Below, piece by piece: positions 7,282 to 15,114 of a DNA stretch of 52,126 nucleotides. The position numbers and the translations under genes were made by a program. The stretch's first letter is position 1. Every line of letters begins with the position of its first letter. The notes below the pieces were generated by a model that saw only the letters and a program-made list of their open reading frames with translations, made no database searches and was not told where the DNA came from. The DNA comes from Caballeronia choica (GTDB lineage: Bacteria > Pseudomonadota > Gammaproteobacteria > Burkholderiales > Burkholderiaceae): positions 1 to 52,126 of the forward strand of contig NZ_FCON02000051.1 of the NCBI RefSeq assembly GCF_001544535.1. Direction: 5' to 3'.

Positions 7282-9999
7282 ATGGCCCACAATCTCCACA
7301 AAACGCTCAAGGAATTCGACAGCGGTTCCGGCAAAGGCAAGTTCTACTCGCTGCCGCAGCTTGGCAAGGCGCTCAACGTCAAGATCGAGCGCCTGCCGGT
7401 GTCGATCCGCATCGTGCTGGAATCGGTGTTGCGCAACTATGACGGCAAGAAGATCGCCGAAGAGCATATCCAGCAGCTCGCCAACTGGAAGCCGAACGCG
7501 TCGCGCACGGACGAAATTCCGTTCGTCGTCTCGCGCGTGGTGCTGCAGGACTTTACCGGCGTGCCGCTTCTCGCCGACATCGCCGCGATGCGCGGCGTCG
7601 CGCTGCGCGCGGGCAAGGACCCGAAGGCGATCGAGCCGCTCGTGCCGGTCGATCTGGTGGTCGACCATTCGGTGCAGATCGACCATTTCCGCGAGCCGAA
7701 CGCGCTCGACCTGAACATGAAGCTGGAATTCCAGCGCAACAACGAGCGCTACCAGTTCATGAAGTGGGGCATGCAGGCATTCGACACGTTCAAGGTCGTG
7801 CCGCCGGGCGTGGGCATCGTGCACCAGGTGAACCTCGAATATCTCGCGCGCGGCGTGCACAAGAAGTCGGATAACGGCGACACCGTGTACTACCCGGACA
7901 CGCTCGTCGGCACCGACAGTCACACGACGATGATCAACGGCATCGGCGTGGTGGGCTGGGGCGTGGGCGGTATCGAAGCGGAAGCGGGCATGCTCGGCCA
8001 GCCGGTGTATTTCCTCACGCCGGACGTGGTCGGCGTCGAGCTGAAGGGCAAGCTGCGCGAAGGCGTGACGGCGACCGACCTCGTCTTGACCGTCACCGAA
8101 ATGCTGCGCAAGGAGAAGGTCGTCGGCAAGTTCGTCGAGTTCTTCGGCGAAGGCACGGCAACGCTCTCGCTACCGGACCGCGCGACGATCGGCAACATGG
8201 CGCCGGAATACGGCGCAACGATGGGCTTCTTCCCCGTCGACGAAAAGACCATCGACTACTTCAGGGGCACGGGCCGCACTGACGCAGAAATCTCGGCCTT
8301 CGAGAACTACTTCAAGGCGCAGAACCTGTTCGGCATTCCGAAGGCAGGCGATATCGACTTCACGAAGACGCTGACGCTCGACCTGAGCACGGTCGCGCCG
8401 TCGCTGGCCGGCCCGAAGCGTCCGCAAGACCGGATCGAAATCGGCAACGTCAAGAGCACGTTCACCGACCTGTTCTCGAAGCCGGTCGGCGAAAACGGCT
8501 TCGCGAAGAAGAGCGCGGACCTGGACGCGCAATACACGACGACCAACGGCGTCAACGTGAAGAACGGCGACATCCTGATCGCCGCGATCACGTCGTGCAC
8601 GAACACGTCGAACCCGAGCGTGCTGCTCGCGGCCGGCCTGCTCGCGAAGAAGGCGGTCGAAGCCGGTCTTACCGTGGCGCCGCACATCAAGACCTCGCTG
8701 GCGCCCGGATCGCGCATCGTGACCGAGTACCTGACGAAGACGGGCCTCATGCCCTATCTCGACCAGCTCGGCTTCACGCTCGCCGCCTACGGCTGCACGA
8801 CCTGTATCGGCAACGCGGGCGACCTGACGCCGGAACTGAACGACGCGATCACAAAGAATGACATCGTCGCGGCAGCCGTGCTGTCGGGCAACCGCAACTT
8901 CGAAGCGCGGATTCACCCGAACATCCGCGCGAACTTCCTGGCATCGCCGCCGCTCGTCGTCGCTTATGCGATCGCGGGCAACATCACGCGCGACCTGATG
9001 ACCGAGCCGGTCGGCAAGGGCAAGGAAGGCCGCGACATCTACCTCGGCGACATCTGGCCGACGAGCGAGGAAGTGCACGCGCTCCTCAAGTTCGCCCTCG
9101 ACGCCGACGCGTTCCGCGCGAACTACGCGCAGCTTACGAAGGAAGGCGACCTGTGGAGCAAGATCGCGGGCGAAACCGGTCAGGTCTACGACTGGCCGAA
9201 GTCGACCTACATCGCGGAACCGCCGTTCTTCGGCAAGAATTTCTCGATGCAGCCGGCCGACAGCATTCCGGCCGTGAAGAACGCGCGCCCGCTTGGCATC
9301 TTCGGTGACTCGGTCACGACCGATCACATCAGCCCGGCTGGCTCGATCAAGGAAAGCTCGCCGGCTGGCGTGTGGCTGAAGGCGAACGGCGTGCAGAAGG
9401 CCGACTTCAACAGCTACGGCTCGCGTCGCGGCAACCACGACGTCATGATGCGCGGCACGTTCGCGAACGTGCGCATCAAGAACCTGATGATCCCGCCGAA
9501 GGAAGATGGCGCGCGCGTCGAAGGCGGCCTGACGATTCACCAGCCGAGCGGCGAACAACTGTCGATCTACGATGCCGCGATGAAGTACATCGACGAAGGC
9601 ACGCCGACCATCGTGTTCGCGGGCGAGGAATACGGCACGGGTTCGTCACGCGACTGGGCCGCGAAGGGCACGCAACTGCTCGGCGTGAAGGCCGTGGTCG
9701 CGCGCAGCTTCGAGCGGATTCACCGCTCGAACCTGGTCGGCATGGGCGTGCTGCCGCTGCAGTTCAAGGGTGTGGACAGCGTGCAGACGCTCGGCATCAC
9801 CGGCGACGAGACGTTCGATATCGAAGATCTCACCGACAATATCAAGCCGCAGCAAGAAGTGACGCTCGTGATCCGCCGCAAGGACGGCAGCGAGCAGCGC
9901 GTGGCCGTGCTGCTGCGTATCGATACGCCGATCGAAGTCGATTACTACAAGCACGGCGGGATTCTGCCGTTCGTGCTGCGCTCGCTGCTGGCAGCGTAA
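7282..9999 (+). CDS. acnA: Aconitate hydratase A
   Basis: 905 residues, normal for the AcnA/IRP branch. Interconverts citrate and isocitrate, and can hydrate 2-methyl-cis-aconitate in some organisms. The three [4Fe-4S] ligand cysteines are C439 (SCTNTSNP), C505 and C508 (YGCTTCIG). Other visible motifs: [21 protein letters not shown] in the N-terminal half, [17 protein letters not shown] and the swivelling-domain [14 protein letters not shown] near the C-terminus. It resembles AcnA rather than AcnD. The last gene of the rightward block, followed directly by an intrinsic terminator. Confidence 0.96.
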   Translation: MAHNLHKTLKEFDSGSGKGKFYSLPQLGKALNVKIERLPVSIRIVLESVLRNYDGKKIAEEHIQQLANWKPNASRTDEIPFVVSRVVLQDFTGVPLLADIAAMRGVALRAGKDPKAIEPLVPVDLVVDHSVQIDHFREPNALDLNMKLEFQRNNERYQFMKWGMQAFDTFKVVPPGVGIVHQVNLEYLARGVHKKSDNGDTVYYPDTLVGTDSHTTMINGIGVVGWGVGGIEAEAGMLGQPVYFLTPDVVGVELKGKLREGVTATDLVLTVTEMLRKEKVVGKFVEFFGEGTATLSLPDRATIGNMAPEYGATMGFFPVDEKTIDYFRGTGRTDAEISAFENYFKAQNLFGIPKAGDIDFTKTLTLDLSTVAPSLAGPKRPQDRIEIGNVKSTFTDLFSKPVGENGFAKKSADLDAQYTTTNGVNVKNGDILIAAITSCTNTSNPSVLLAAGLLAKKAVEAGLTVAPHIKTSLAPGSRIVTEYLTKTGLMPYLDQLGFTLAAYGCTTCIGNAGDLTPELNDAITKNDIVAAAVLSGNRNFEARIHPNIRANFLASPPLVVAYAIAGNITRDLMTEPVGKGKEGRDIYLGDIWPTSEEVHALLKFALDADAFRANYAQLTKEGDLWSKIAGETGQVYDWPKSTYIAEPPFFGKNFSMQPADSIPAVKNARPLGIFGDSVTTDHISPAGSIKESSPAGVWLKANGVQKADFNSYGSRRGNHDVMMRGTFANVRIKNLMIPPKEDGARVEGGLTIHQPSGEQLSIYDAAMKYIDEGTPTIVFAGEEYGTGSSRDWAAKGTQLLGVKAVVARSFERIHRSNLVGMGVLPLQFKGVDSVQTLGITGDETFDIEDLTDNIKPQQEVTLVIRRKDGSEQRVAVLLRIDTPIEVDYYKHGGILPFVLRSLLAA

Positions 10000-10050
10000 T
10001 TCGATTTGAAGCTTTGCAGGTGACCGCGCTCGAAGAGCGCGGGAACAATG

Positions 10051-10076
10051 AACCCGGCCACGGCCGGGTTTTTTTT
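10051..10076 (+). terminator. Intrinsic terminator after acnA
   Basis: AACCCGGCC (10051-10059) pairs with GGCCGGGTT (10062-10070) around a two-base gap, followed by a run of T to 10076. A second small hairpin (CGCGCTC/GAGCGCG) lies just before. It ends the rightward operon and also faces the end of the convergent DUF2917 gene. Confidence 0.9.
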
Positions 10077-10079
10077 CGC

Positions 10080-10391
10080 CTACGACGCCATGACTCGCGC
10101 GCCCGCCGGTCGCCGCGCGAACCACGCGACCGCGCGCTCGACCCAGTGCTTGCTGGGTGCGGACACCGACGCCATCGAGAAACGGCCGCCGTCCTGCGTC
10201 GCGCTGACCCAGATGGTCGCGTACGGCTGCAATTCAATCGAGTCGCCCGCCTTCAGCCAGAAGTCGCCCGCCTCGCCTTCCACCGTGACCCAAAGCTGGC
10301 CGTGCGTGACCTTGAGGGTTTGAGGACGGTCGATGAACCAGCCAGTCGGAACATCGCGCCGATCGAGTTCGTAAGTCCGGATTTCACGCAT
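10080..10391 (-). CDS. DUF2917 domain protein
   Basis: 103 residues, no signal peptide or membrane helix. The core, with LKVTHGQLWVTVEGEAGDFWL followed by AGDSIEL, is the cupin-like beta pattern of DUF2917, a small family common in Burkholderia with no assigned function. Divergent from the MocR-type regulator gene, with two operator-like dyads in the 148-bp gap, so it is a likely target of that regulator. Function unknown. Confidence 0.8.
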   Translation of the reverse strand: MREIRTYELDRRDVPTGWFIDRPQTLKVTHGQLWVTVEGEAGDFWLKAGDSIELQPYATIWVSATQDGGRFSMASVSAPSKHWVERAVAWFARRPAGARVMAS

Positions 10392-10446
10392 TTTGCTGCT
10401 CCTGAGTGCGCGTCGCGAAAAGGAACGCTTGACGACATTATTGAGA

Positions 10447-10474
10447 TACTGTCGAATGGAGTGAATGCACAGTA
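10447..10474. promoter_or_regulatory. Inverted repeat, candidate MocR-type site 1
   Basis: TACTGT (10447-10452) and ACAGTA (10469-10474), perfect arms 16 bp apart, in the gap between the DUF2917 and MocR genes. The core ACTGT recurs in the second dyad. Confidence 0.5.
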
Positions 10475-10476
10475 GC

Positions 10477-10498
10477 GAACAGTTTGACCGAACTGTTC
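10477..10498. promoter_or_regulatory. Inverted repeat, candidate MocR-type site 2
   Basis: GAACAGTT (10477-10484) and AACTGTTC (10491-10498) are perfect 8-bp arms separated by 6 bp, two bases after the first dyad. Placement upstream of the regulator gene suggests autoregulation. Confidence 0.7.
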
Positions 10499-10539
10499 AG
10501 AAAATCCGGGTGAACACTTACCGGGAATGAAGGGACAAA

Positions 10540-11958
10540 ATGAGCACGATGAAGCTCGAAATCGACGCGCAAACCGGCGTGCCGTTGACCGATCAGCTCG
10601 TCAACCAGATCGAATCGCAGATCCGCGCGCGGCGCGTGCTGGCGGGCGCGAAGCTGCCGTCGATCCGGCAACTCGCCGCCGACCAGAGAATCAGCCGTTT
10701 CCCCGTGATCGAGGCGTATGACCGGCTCGCGTCGCTTGGGTTGATCCAGCCGAAACACGGATCGGGGTTTTATGTCGCCGGCCACGTCGATGAGGCGAAC
10801 CGCTCGCACGGCGGCTGCGATCCGCGCCTGGCCGAAGAGGAATCGAGCCAGATCCTGCAGCAGTTCAACTATCCGGGCGAAACGCTCAAGCTTTCGAGCG
10901 GGTTCATCCCCGAGTCGTGGCGCGACGTCGAGGGCATCACGCAGGCGATCCGCCATGCGTCACGCGTGGACGTGAGCAGCGTGATCGACTACGCGATGCC
11001 CTACGGCGACGCGACCCTGCGCCATCAGGTGCAGATGCGGATGCAATTGCTCGGCATCGACACCGACCTGAAAAACGTGATGACGACGAGCGGCGCGAGC
11101 CAGGCGCTCGATCTCGTCGTCCGGTACATGCTGAAGGCGGGCGACACCGTGTTCGTCGAGGATCCCGGCTACTACAACCTGTTTGGGCTGCTGAAGCTGC
11201 AGGGCGTGAAGCTCGTCGGCGTGCCGCGGCTCGCAAACGGGCCGGACGTCGACGCCGCCGAGGCATTGCTGAAGCTGCATCAACCGAAGCTTTTCTTCAT
11301 CAACACCGTTTTCCAGAACCCGACCGCGACGAACGTTGCGCCGCAGGTCGCGTTCCGGCTGCTGCAACTCGCGCAGCAGTACGGTTTCTCCATCGTCGAG
11401 GACGATATCTATGCCGACTTCCAGGCCGTGCCGACGCAACGGCTCGCGTCGCTCGATCAACTGGATCGCGTGATTTATATCGGCGGGTTGTCGAAGACGC
11501 TGTCGTCGTCGCTCAGGATCGGCTATCTCGCGGCGAACGCGGACCTCGTGAAAAATCTCGTCGACGTGAAGGTGCTGACGAGTCTCGGCGGCACGCGCTT
11601 CAGCGAAGCCGTCGCGGCGAATCTTCTGGAGCGGGGCACCTACCGCAAGTATCTGGAGCGCATGCGCCGGCGCGTGCGCGATGCGCTTTCGGGCGCCGTC
11701 CAGCAACTGGAAGCGTGCGGATGGGATGTCTTCGATGAACCGAGCGGCGGCAATTTCGTGTGGGCCAAGGTTCCGGGCATCGACGATTCGACGGTGCTCG
11801 TCGACGAAGCGCTGAAGTTCGACGTGACGCTCGCGCCGGGGAATTATTACCGGCCGAACGGGGAGGCGTGCGCGTGGGTGCGCATTAATACAGCGCATAC
11901 CGGCGATCGGCGCGCGATGCGGTTTTTCGAGGCGATGGGGGAGCGTGCGGGCGGTTAG
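10540..11958 (+). CDS. MocR/GntR-type regulator with aminotransferase-like domain
   Basis: 472 residues. Winged helix (about 8-80; PLTDQLVNQIESQIRA, PSIRQLAADQRISRFPVIEAYDRLA) joined by a linker to a fold-type I aminotransferase domain (about 110-465). The PLP lysine is K319 in GGLSKTLSSSLRIGYL, with the upstream NPTAT and EDDIY motifs intact, so it probably binds PLP. Members usually regulate genes of amine, vitamin B6 or amino-acid metabolism; no such gene is adjacent, so the regulated gene may be the divergent DUF2917 gene or itself. Start at 10540 (ATGAGCACG) follows GAAGGG. Confidence 0.9.
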   Translation: MSTMKLEIDAQTGVPLTDQLVNQIESQIRARRVLAGAKLPSIRQLAADQRISRFPVIEAYDRLASLGLIQPKHGSGFYVAGHVDEANRSHGGCDPRLAEEESSQILQQFNYPGETLKLSSGFIPESWRDVEGITQAIRHASRVDVSSVIDYAMPYGDATLRHQVQMRMQLLGIDTDLKNVMTTSGASQALDLVVRYMLKAGDTVFVEDPGYYNLFGLLKLQGVKLVGVPRLANGPDVDAAEALLKLHQPKLFFINTVFQNPTATNVAPQVAFRLLQLAQQYGFSIVEDDIYADFQAVPTQRLASLDQLDRVIYIGGLSKTLSSSLRIGYLAANADLVKNLVDVKVLTSLGGTRFSEAVAANLLERGTYRKYLERMRRRVRDALSGAVQQLEACGWDVFDEPSGGNFVWAKVPGIDDSTVLVDEALKFDVTLAPGNYYRPNGEACAWVRINTAHTGDRRAMRFFEAMGERAGG

Positions 11959-11986
11959 CCTGAATTGCGCTGAGGTCCACTTAAAC

Positions 11987-12003
11987 TAGTTGCATAGCAA
12001 ACT
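11987..12003. promoter_or_regulatory. MarR operator copy 1, upstream of the marR gene
   Basis: TAGTTGCATAGCAAACT, with the inner dyad TTGC-3-GCAA. It matches the motif before the tautomerase gene (12453-12469) at 15 of 17 positions and overlaps the predicted -35 box. Confidence 0.75.
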
Positions 12004-12018
12004 TGTTTATCCTAAACT
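11990..12018 (+). promoter_or_regulatory. Promoter of the marR gene
   Basis: TTGCAT (11990-11995), 17-bp spacer, TAAACT (12013-12018). The ATG at 12025 lies 7 nt after the -10 box, exactly where transcription would begin, and no ribosome binding site is visible, so the message may be leaderless. Confidence 0.5.
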
Positions 12019-12024
12019 GCTCCC

Positions 12025-12441
12025 ATGTTCGATCAATGCCTCTACTTCAACACCACCGCGCTGGCTCGCGTTCTTGAGCGCGAATGGACGAAGGCGTTCA
12101 AGCCGTTCGGCTTGACGCCGTCGCAGGCTTTCATGCTGCGGGCGATTCTCGACAAGCCGGGTTTGCTGCAAAGCGAACTCGCGAGCGGACTCGCCATCTC
12201 GCGTCCCACCGCCACGCGTTCGCTCGACGGTTTGCAGAAGCTGGCATTGATCGAGCGCTGGTCGACGGATCGTGACGGCCGCGAGTCCGCCATTCATGCA
12301 ACGGCGCTCGGCGAATCGATGAAGGACGGACTGAACGCCGCAAGCGCGGAAGTGACGAAACGCTTGAAGAGGAAGCTCGGCGGCGCTCATTTCGAAGACT
12401 CCGTCTCGAAGATGAAAAATATTCGCTCGCTCCTCGACTGA
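12025..12441 (+). CDS. MarR-family transcriptional regulator
   Basis: 138 residues. Helix-turn-helix core LLQSELASGLAISRPTATRSLDGLQKL (about 50-76), then the charged wing RDGRES (about 90-95) and dimer helices. One short cysteine-free protein, so a small-ligand rather than a redox sensor is more likely. The neighbouring tautomerase gene follows on the same strand after 52 bp and carries a near copy of the operator found upstream of this gene, making an autoregulated pair. The inducer is unknown; MarR proteins often bind phenolic compounds (family knowledge). Confidence 0.9.
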   Translation: MFDQCLYFNTTALARVLEREWTKAFKPFGLTPSQAFMLRAILDKPGLLQSELASGLAISRPTATRSLDGLQKLALIERWSTDRDGRESAIHATALGESMKDGLNAASAEVTKRLKRKLGGAHFEDSVSKMKNIRSLLD

Positions 12442-12452
12442 TTTTTTTTGCC

Positions 12453-12470
12453 CGTATAGTTGCATTGCTA
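12453..12470. promoter_or_regulatory. MarR operator copy 2, upstream of the tautomerase gene
   Basis: TAGTTGCATTGCTAACTA has perfect 5-bp arms TAGTT and AACTA around 8 bp. It overlaps a good -10 box, TATAGT (12451-12456), so binding would block transcription of the tautomerase gene. Confidence 0.75.
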
Positions 12471-12493
12471 ACTATCAACCGAAAGGGAACGCC

Positions 12494-12883
12494 ATGCCTA
12501 TTCTCAACGTGAAAGTCAGTGCCAGGAAGTCGCCCGAACTGGTCCGCGAGATTTCCGGCCTGCTACTCGATCTCACTACGCGCATCCTCGGCAAGAAGCG
12601 CGACGTCACGGCCATCGCGATCGACTTCGTGGATCGCGACAGCTGGGTTGTCGGCGGACATTTGCTGAGCGAGCAGAACAAGAACAGCTTCTACTTCGAC
12701 ATCAAGATCACCGACGAAACGAATACGAAGGACGAAAAGGCACGCTACATCAAGGAAGCGTTCGAGGGCTTCGAGCGCATCCTCGGCGACTTGCACGAGG
12801 AGAGCTACATCTACGTACAGGATGTGAAAGCCGCGTCGTATGGATACGGCGGATACACCCAGGAATACCGCTATCACCATTGA
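12494..12883 (+). CDS. Tautomerase-family protein (4-oxalocrotonate tautomerase-like)
   Basis: 129 residues. Proline follows the initiator Met (MPILNVKVS), the catalytic base in the tautomerase superfamily once Met is removed. About twice the length of a single 4-OT subunit, so probably two beta-alpha-beta units in tandem, the second beginning near the FYFDIKITDE segment. The second unit lacks an N-terminal proline by nature. C-terminus is rich in Tyr and His (YGYGGYTQEYRYHH). AAAGGGAA before the ATG is a good ribosome binding site. Substrate unknown; aromatic or unsaturated keto acids are typical of the family. Confidence 0.85.
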   Translation: MPILNVKVSARKSPELVREISGLLLDLTTRILGKKRDVTAIAIDFVDRDSWVVGGHLLSEQNKNSFYFDIKITDETNTKDEKARYIKEAFEGFERILGDLHEESYIYVQDVKAASYGYGGYTQEYRYHH

Positions 12884-12884
12884 A

Positions 12885-12928
12885 CGTGAAAGCGCCCGCC
12901 AGGCGGGAAACCGGCGGGCGCCTTCACG
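12885..12928. terminator. Hairpin between convergent genes (tautomerase / secreted protein)
   Basis: CGTGAA and GCGCCCGCC (12885-12900, one unpaired A) pair with GGCGGGCGC and TTCACG (12913-12928, one unpaired C): a 15-bp stem with a single mismatch. It follows the tautomerase stop by one base; no clear T-run, so perhaps bidirectional. Confidence 0.6.
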
Positions 12929-12944
12929 CAAACAACAGCGAGAG

Positions 12945-13559
12945 TTACATCGGCGGAACGACGCCGTCCTTCTCGACCAGCACGCGTTGCGCGACGAACT
13001 GCGTGCCGCTCACCGGGCTCGCGACCACGAACACTTTCTTACCCGAGATCAGATCGCTGCGGGCTGCCGGCGCGAACGTCACGACCGGCACGTTCTCGGG
13101 CACGGTCACCGAATTGCTGCCGCCCTTGTACGACAGCTTGAGGTCGCGCCCGCTCGTGCCTTCCACGACGCTATCCACGTTCGCGTTCGTCATCGAACTG
13201 TTCGGACCGAGGTCCCACGCGTAATGACCTTCGCCGGTGCCGCGCGCGGCTTCCGGGAACACGAGCACTTCGGTGGCGGTCAGCTTGCCGTCGGTGCCGG
13301 TCGTCGCAGCCGTGCCCACGAACGAGCCGGGCTTGATATCGGCGAGCTTGATGTTCTTCACCGCCGATACCGGCACGCCCGATTTGACGTCGATCGTGAC
13401 GGTATCGCCGCTGCGGCGATGCACGGTAAGCGTGTCGCCGGTGAGCGACACGATTTCACCGCGAATGCGCGTGGGCTTGGCGGCGGGCGTCTGCGCAAAT
13501 GCAGCCGAAGCGATGACGAGCGTGGCAAGCCCGACGCCGAATCTGATTTTCAATGACAT
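12945..13559 (-). CDS. Secreted beta-rich protein of unknown function (DUF5666-like)
   Basis: 204 residues with a clear signal peptide (about 1-22, cleavage near AFA-Q). The mature part has repeated short beta segments, such as RIRGEIVSLTGDTLTVHRRSGDTVTIDV and GSFVGTAAT, reminding me of the OB-like repeats in DUF5666 proteins; that match is by eye only. Same strand and 42 bp downstream of the molybdopterin oxidoreductase gene, so it may belong to that operon as a periplasmic partner. AAGGAG lies before the start. Confidence 0.7.
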   Translation of the reverse strand: MSLKIRFGVGLATLVIASAAFAQTPAAKPTRIRGEIVSLTGDTLTVHRRSGDTVTIDVKSGVPVSAVKNIKLADIKPGSFVGTAATTGTDGKLTATEVLVFPEAARGTGEGHYAWDLGPNSSMTNANVDSVVEGTSGRDLKLSYKGGSNSVTVPENVPVVTFAPAARSDLISGKKVFVVASPVSGTQFVAQRVLVEKDGVVPPM

Positions 13560-13601
13560 TCAAGTCTCCTTCAAAGGAACAACGGAAAGCGACGAACCGG
13601 C

Positions 13602-14384
13602 TCAGGACCCGCCGAACCAGTTATAGCCCTGGTTCTCCCAGTAACCGCCGGGATATTCGTTCGTCACGGTGATGGCAATGATGTGCTTCGGATTCTTGTA
13701 GCCGAGCTTGGTCGGCATGCGCAGCTTCATCGGGAAGCCGTACTTCGGCGGCAGGACCTGACCGTCGTACGTCAGCGTCAGAAGCGTTTGCGCGTGCAGC
13801 GCGGTCGGCATGTCGATGCTGGTGAAGTAGTTGTCGGCGCAACGGAAGGCGACGTACTTCGCCGTCGTGTCGGCGCCCGAGCGCGCGAGGAAATCGGCGA
13901 ACCGCACGCCGCCCCATTTGCCGATCGCGCTCCATCCCTCGATGCAGATATGTCGCGTAACCTGGCTTTCCTGCGGCAGCGCACGCAGTTCTTCGAGCGT
14001 CCAGACGCGCTTGCCCCGGGCAAGACCGCCGACCTGCAACCGATACGTCGAAGCATCGACCTCCGGCACTTCATCGATGTCATAGAACGCATTGAACGGA
14101 AATGGCCGCGTGATCATCGACTCGGGATACGTCGGCGCGAGCTTGTTCGGATCGAAGAGCAAGGCCTGCGCGTCGTCGTTGAACGACGACATCTTGCGCA
14201 GCATCGCGTTGACGGATTTATCGCTGGTGAGATCGCAGCCCGACAGCATGGCGAGACCGCCGAGCGTCAGGATGCGCTTGCCGAAGAGACGCCGCGCGGG
14301 CGCCTTCAATTCCTTGCGGGCATCCTTGATGATCGAATCGGCATCGAGACCGGAGCCGCCCGAGAAAATCTTGCGAATCGACAT
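13602..14384 (-). CDS. Periplasmic molybdopterin-dependent oxidoreductase, Tat-exported lipoprotein
   Basis: 260 residues of the sulfite-oxidase/MsrP fold. The Mo-ligating cysteine is C147 in RHICIEGWSAIGKWGGV. The N-terminus carries a twin-arginine motif (ARRLFGK, residues 30-36) and a lipobox LSGC with C50, so export folded by Tat and lipid anchoring are likely; the 30-residue extension before the twin arginine is longer than usual. Paired with the cytochrome b gene just upstream on the same strand, which would supply electrons. Substrate unknown: MsrP reduces methionine sulfoxide, but the C-terminal SUOX dimerisation domain of sulfite oxidases is absent and the membrane partner is not clearly MsrQ. 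Confidence 0.85.
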   Translation of the reverse strand: MSIRKIFSGGSGLDADSIIKDARKELKAPARRLFGKRILTLGGLAMLSGCDLTSDKSVNAMLRKMSSFNDDAQALLFDPNKLAPTYPESMITRPFPFNAFYDIDEVPEVDASTYRLQVGGLARGKRVWTLEELRALPQESQVTRHICIEGWSAIGKWGGVRFADFLARSGADTTAKYVAFRCADNYFTSIDMPTALHAQTLLTLTYDGQVLPPKYGFPMKLRMPTKLGYKNPKHIIAITVTNEYPGGYWENQGYNWFGGS

Positions 14385-14387
14385 GAA

Positions 14388-14981
14388 TCAACGTCCCCGA
14401 ATCATCAGCAGCAGCGAGCGCGGCACGAGCGCCACCATCACGACATGCAGCACGAAGAAGGCCACGAGAAAACTCATCGCGAGGAAGTGCACGACGCGCG
14501 CCGAGTCGTAACCGCCCATCAGCGTGCGCAGCAGCGGAAACTGCACCGATTTCCACACCGCAAGCCCCGACAGAATCACGATCACGATGTCGGCGATCAC
14601 GGCGAGATAGGCGAATTTCTGCACCGCGTTGTACTGCGCGAGATCATCGTGGGAGAGCTTGCCGCGCAACGCGGCCAGCGCATCGGCGATCACGCGCTTC
14701 GGGCTCACGGGCCACAGCTTGCGGCGAAAGCGGCCGGTCGCGACATTCAAGGCGATATACACGGTGAAGTTCGCGACCAGCAGCCACATCGCCGCGAAGT
14801 GCCATTGAAGCGCGCCGCCGAGCCAGCCGCCGAGCGTGATGCTCGCGGGAAACGTGAACGATTTGAAGATTGGCGACGCATCGTAGATCTGCCAGCCGCT
14901 CGTCACCATCACGACGACGGCGAGCGCGTTGATCCAGTGCGTGATGCGAACCCAGCCGGGCTGGACGGTTTGCTGACCCAA
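14388..14981 (-). CDS. Cytochrome b/b6-type membrane subunit
   Basis: About 197 residues if translation begins at TTG 14981, which has GAAGAGG upstream; the frame stays open to 15146 but that extension is hydrophilic, lacks a site and runs toward the repeat element. Four or five hydrophobic helices with histidines in RITHWINA, LQWHFAAMW, ARVVHFLAM and FVLHVVMVA are likely heme b ligands. Belongs to the broad family of di-heme cytochromes b561/PhsC-like. Ends 3 bp before the molybdopterin oxidoreductase start, so the two are one transcription unit forming an inner-membrane electron donor and periplasmic enzyme. Confidence 0.85.
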   Translation of the reverse strand: MGQQTVQPGWVRITHWINALAVVVMVTSGWQIYDASPIFKSFTFPASITLGGWLGGALQWHFAAMWLLVANFTVYIALNVATGRFRRKLWPVSPKRVIADALAALRGKLSHDDLAQYNAVQKFAYLAVIADIVIVILSGLAVWKSVQFPLLRTLMGGYDSARVVHFLAMSFLVAFFVLHVVMVALVPRSLLLMIRGR

Positions 14982-15114
14982 GCTTGCCTCTTCGTAGGTT
15001 GAATTGCGGAGGTGCGATCTGGAGGAAATTTTAGCGACGCGACTCTGATGAACGCATGACTGCTCGATGACTTTTTTGTCATGAATGCGCTCGCTGGGCT
15101 CGCTAGAATGGGGG

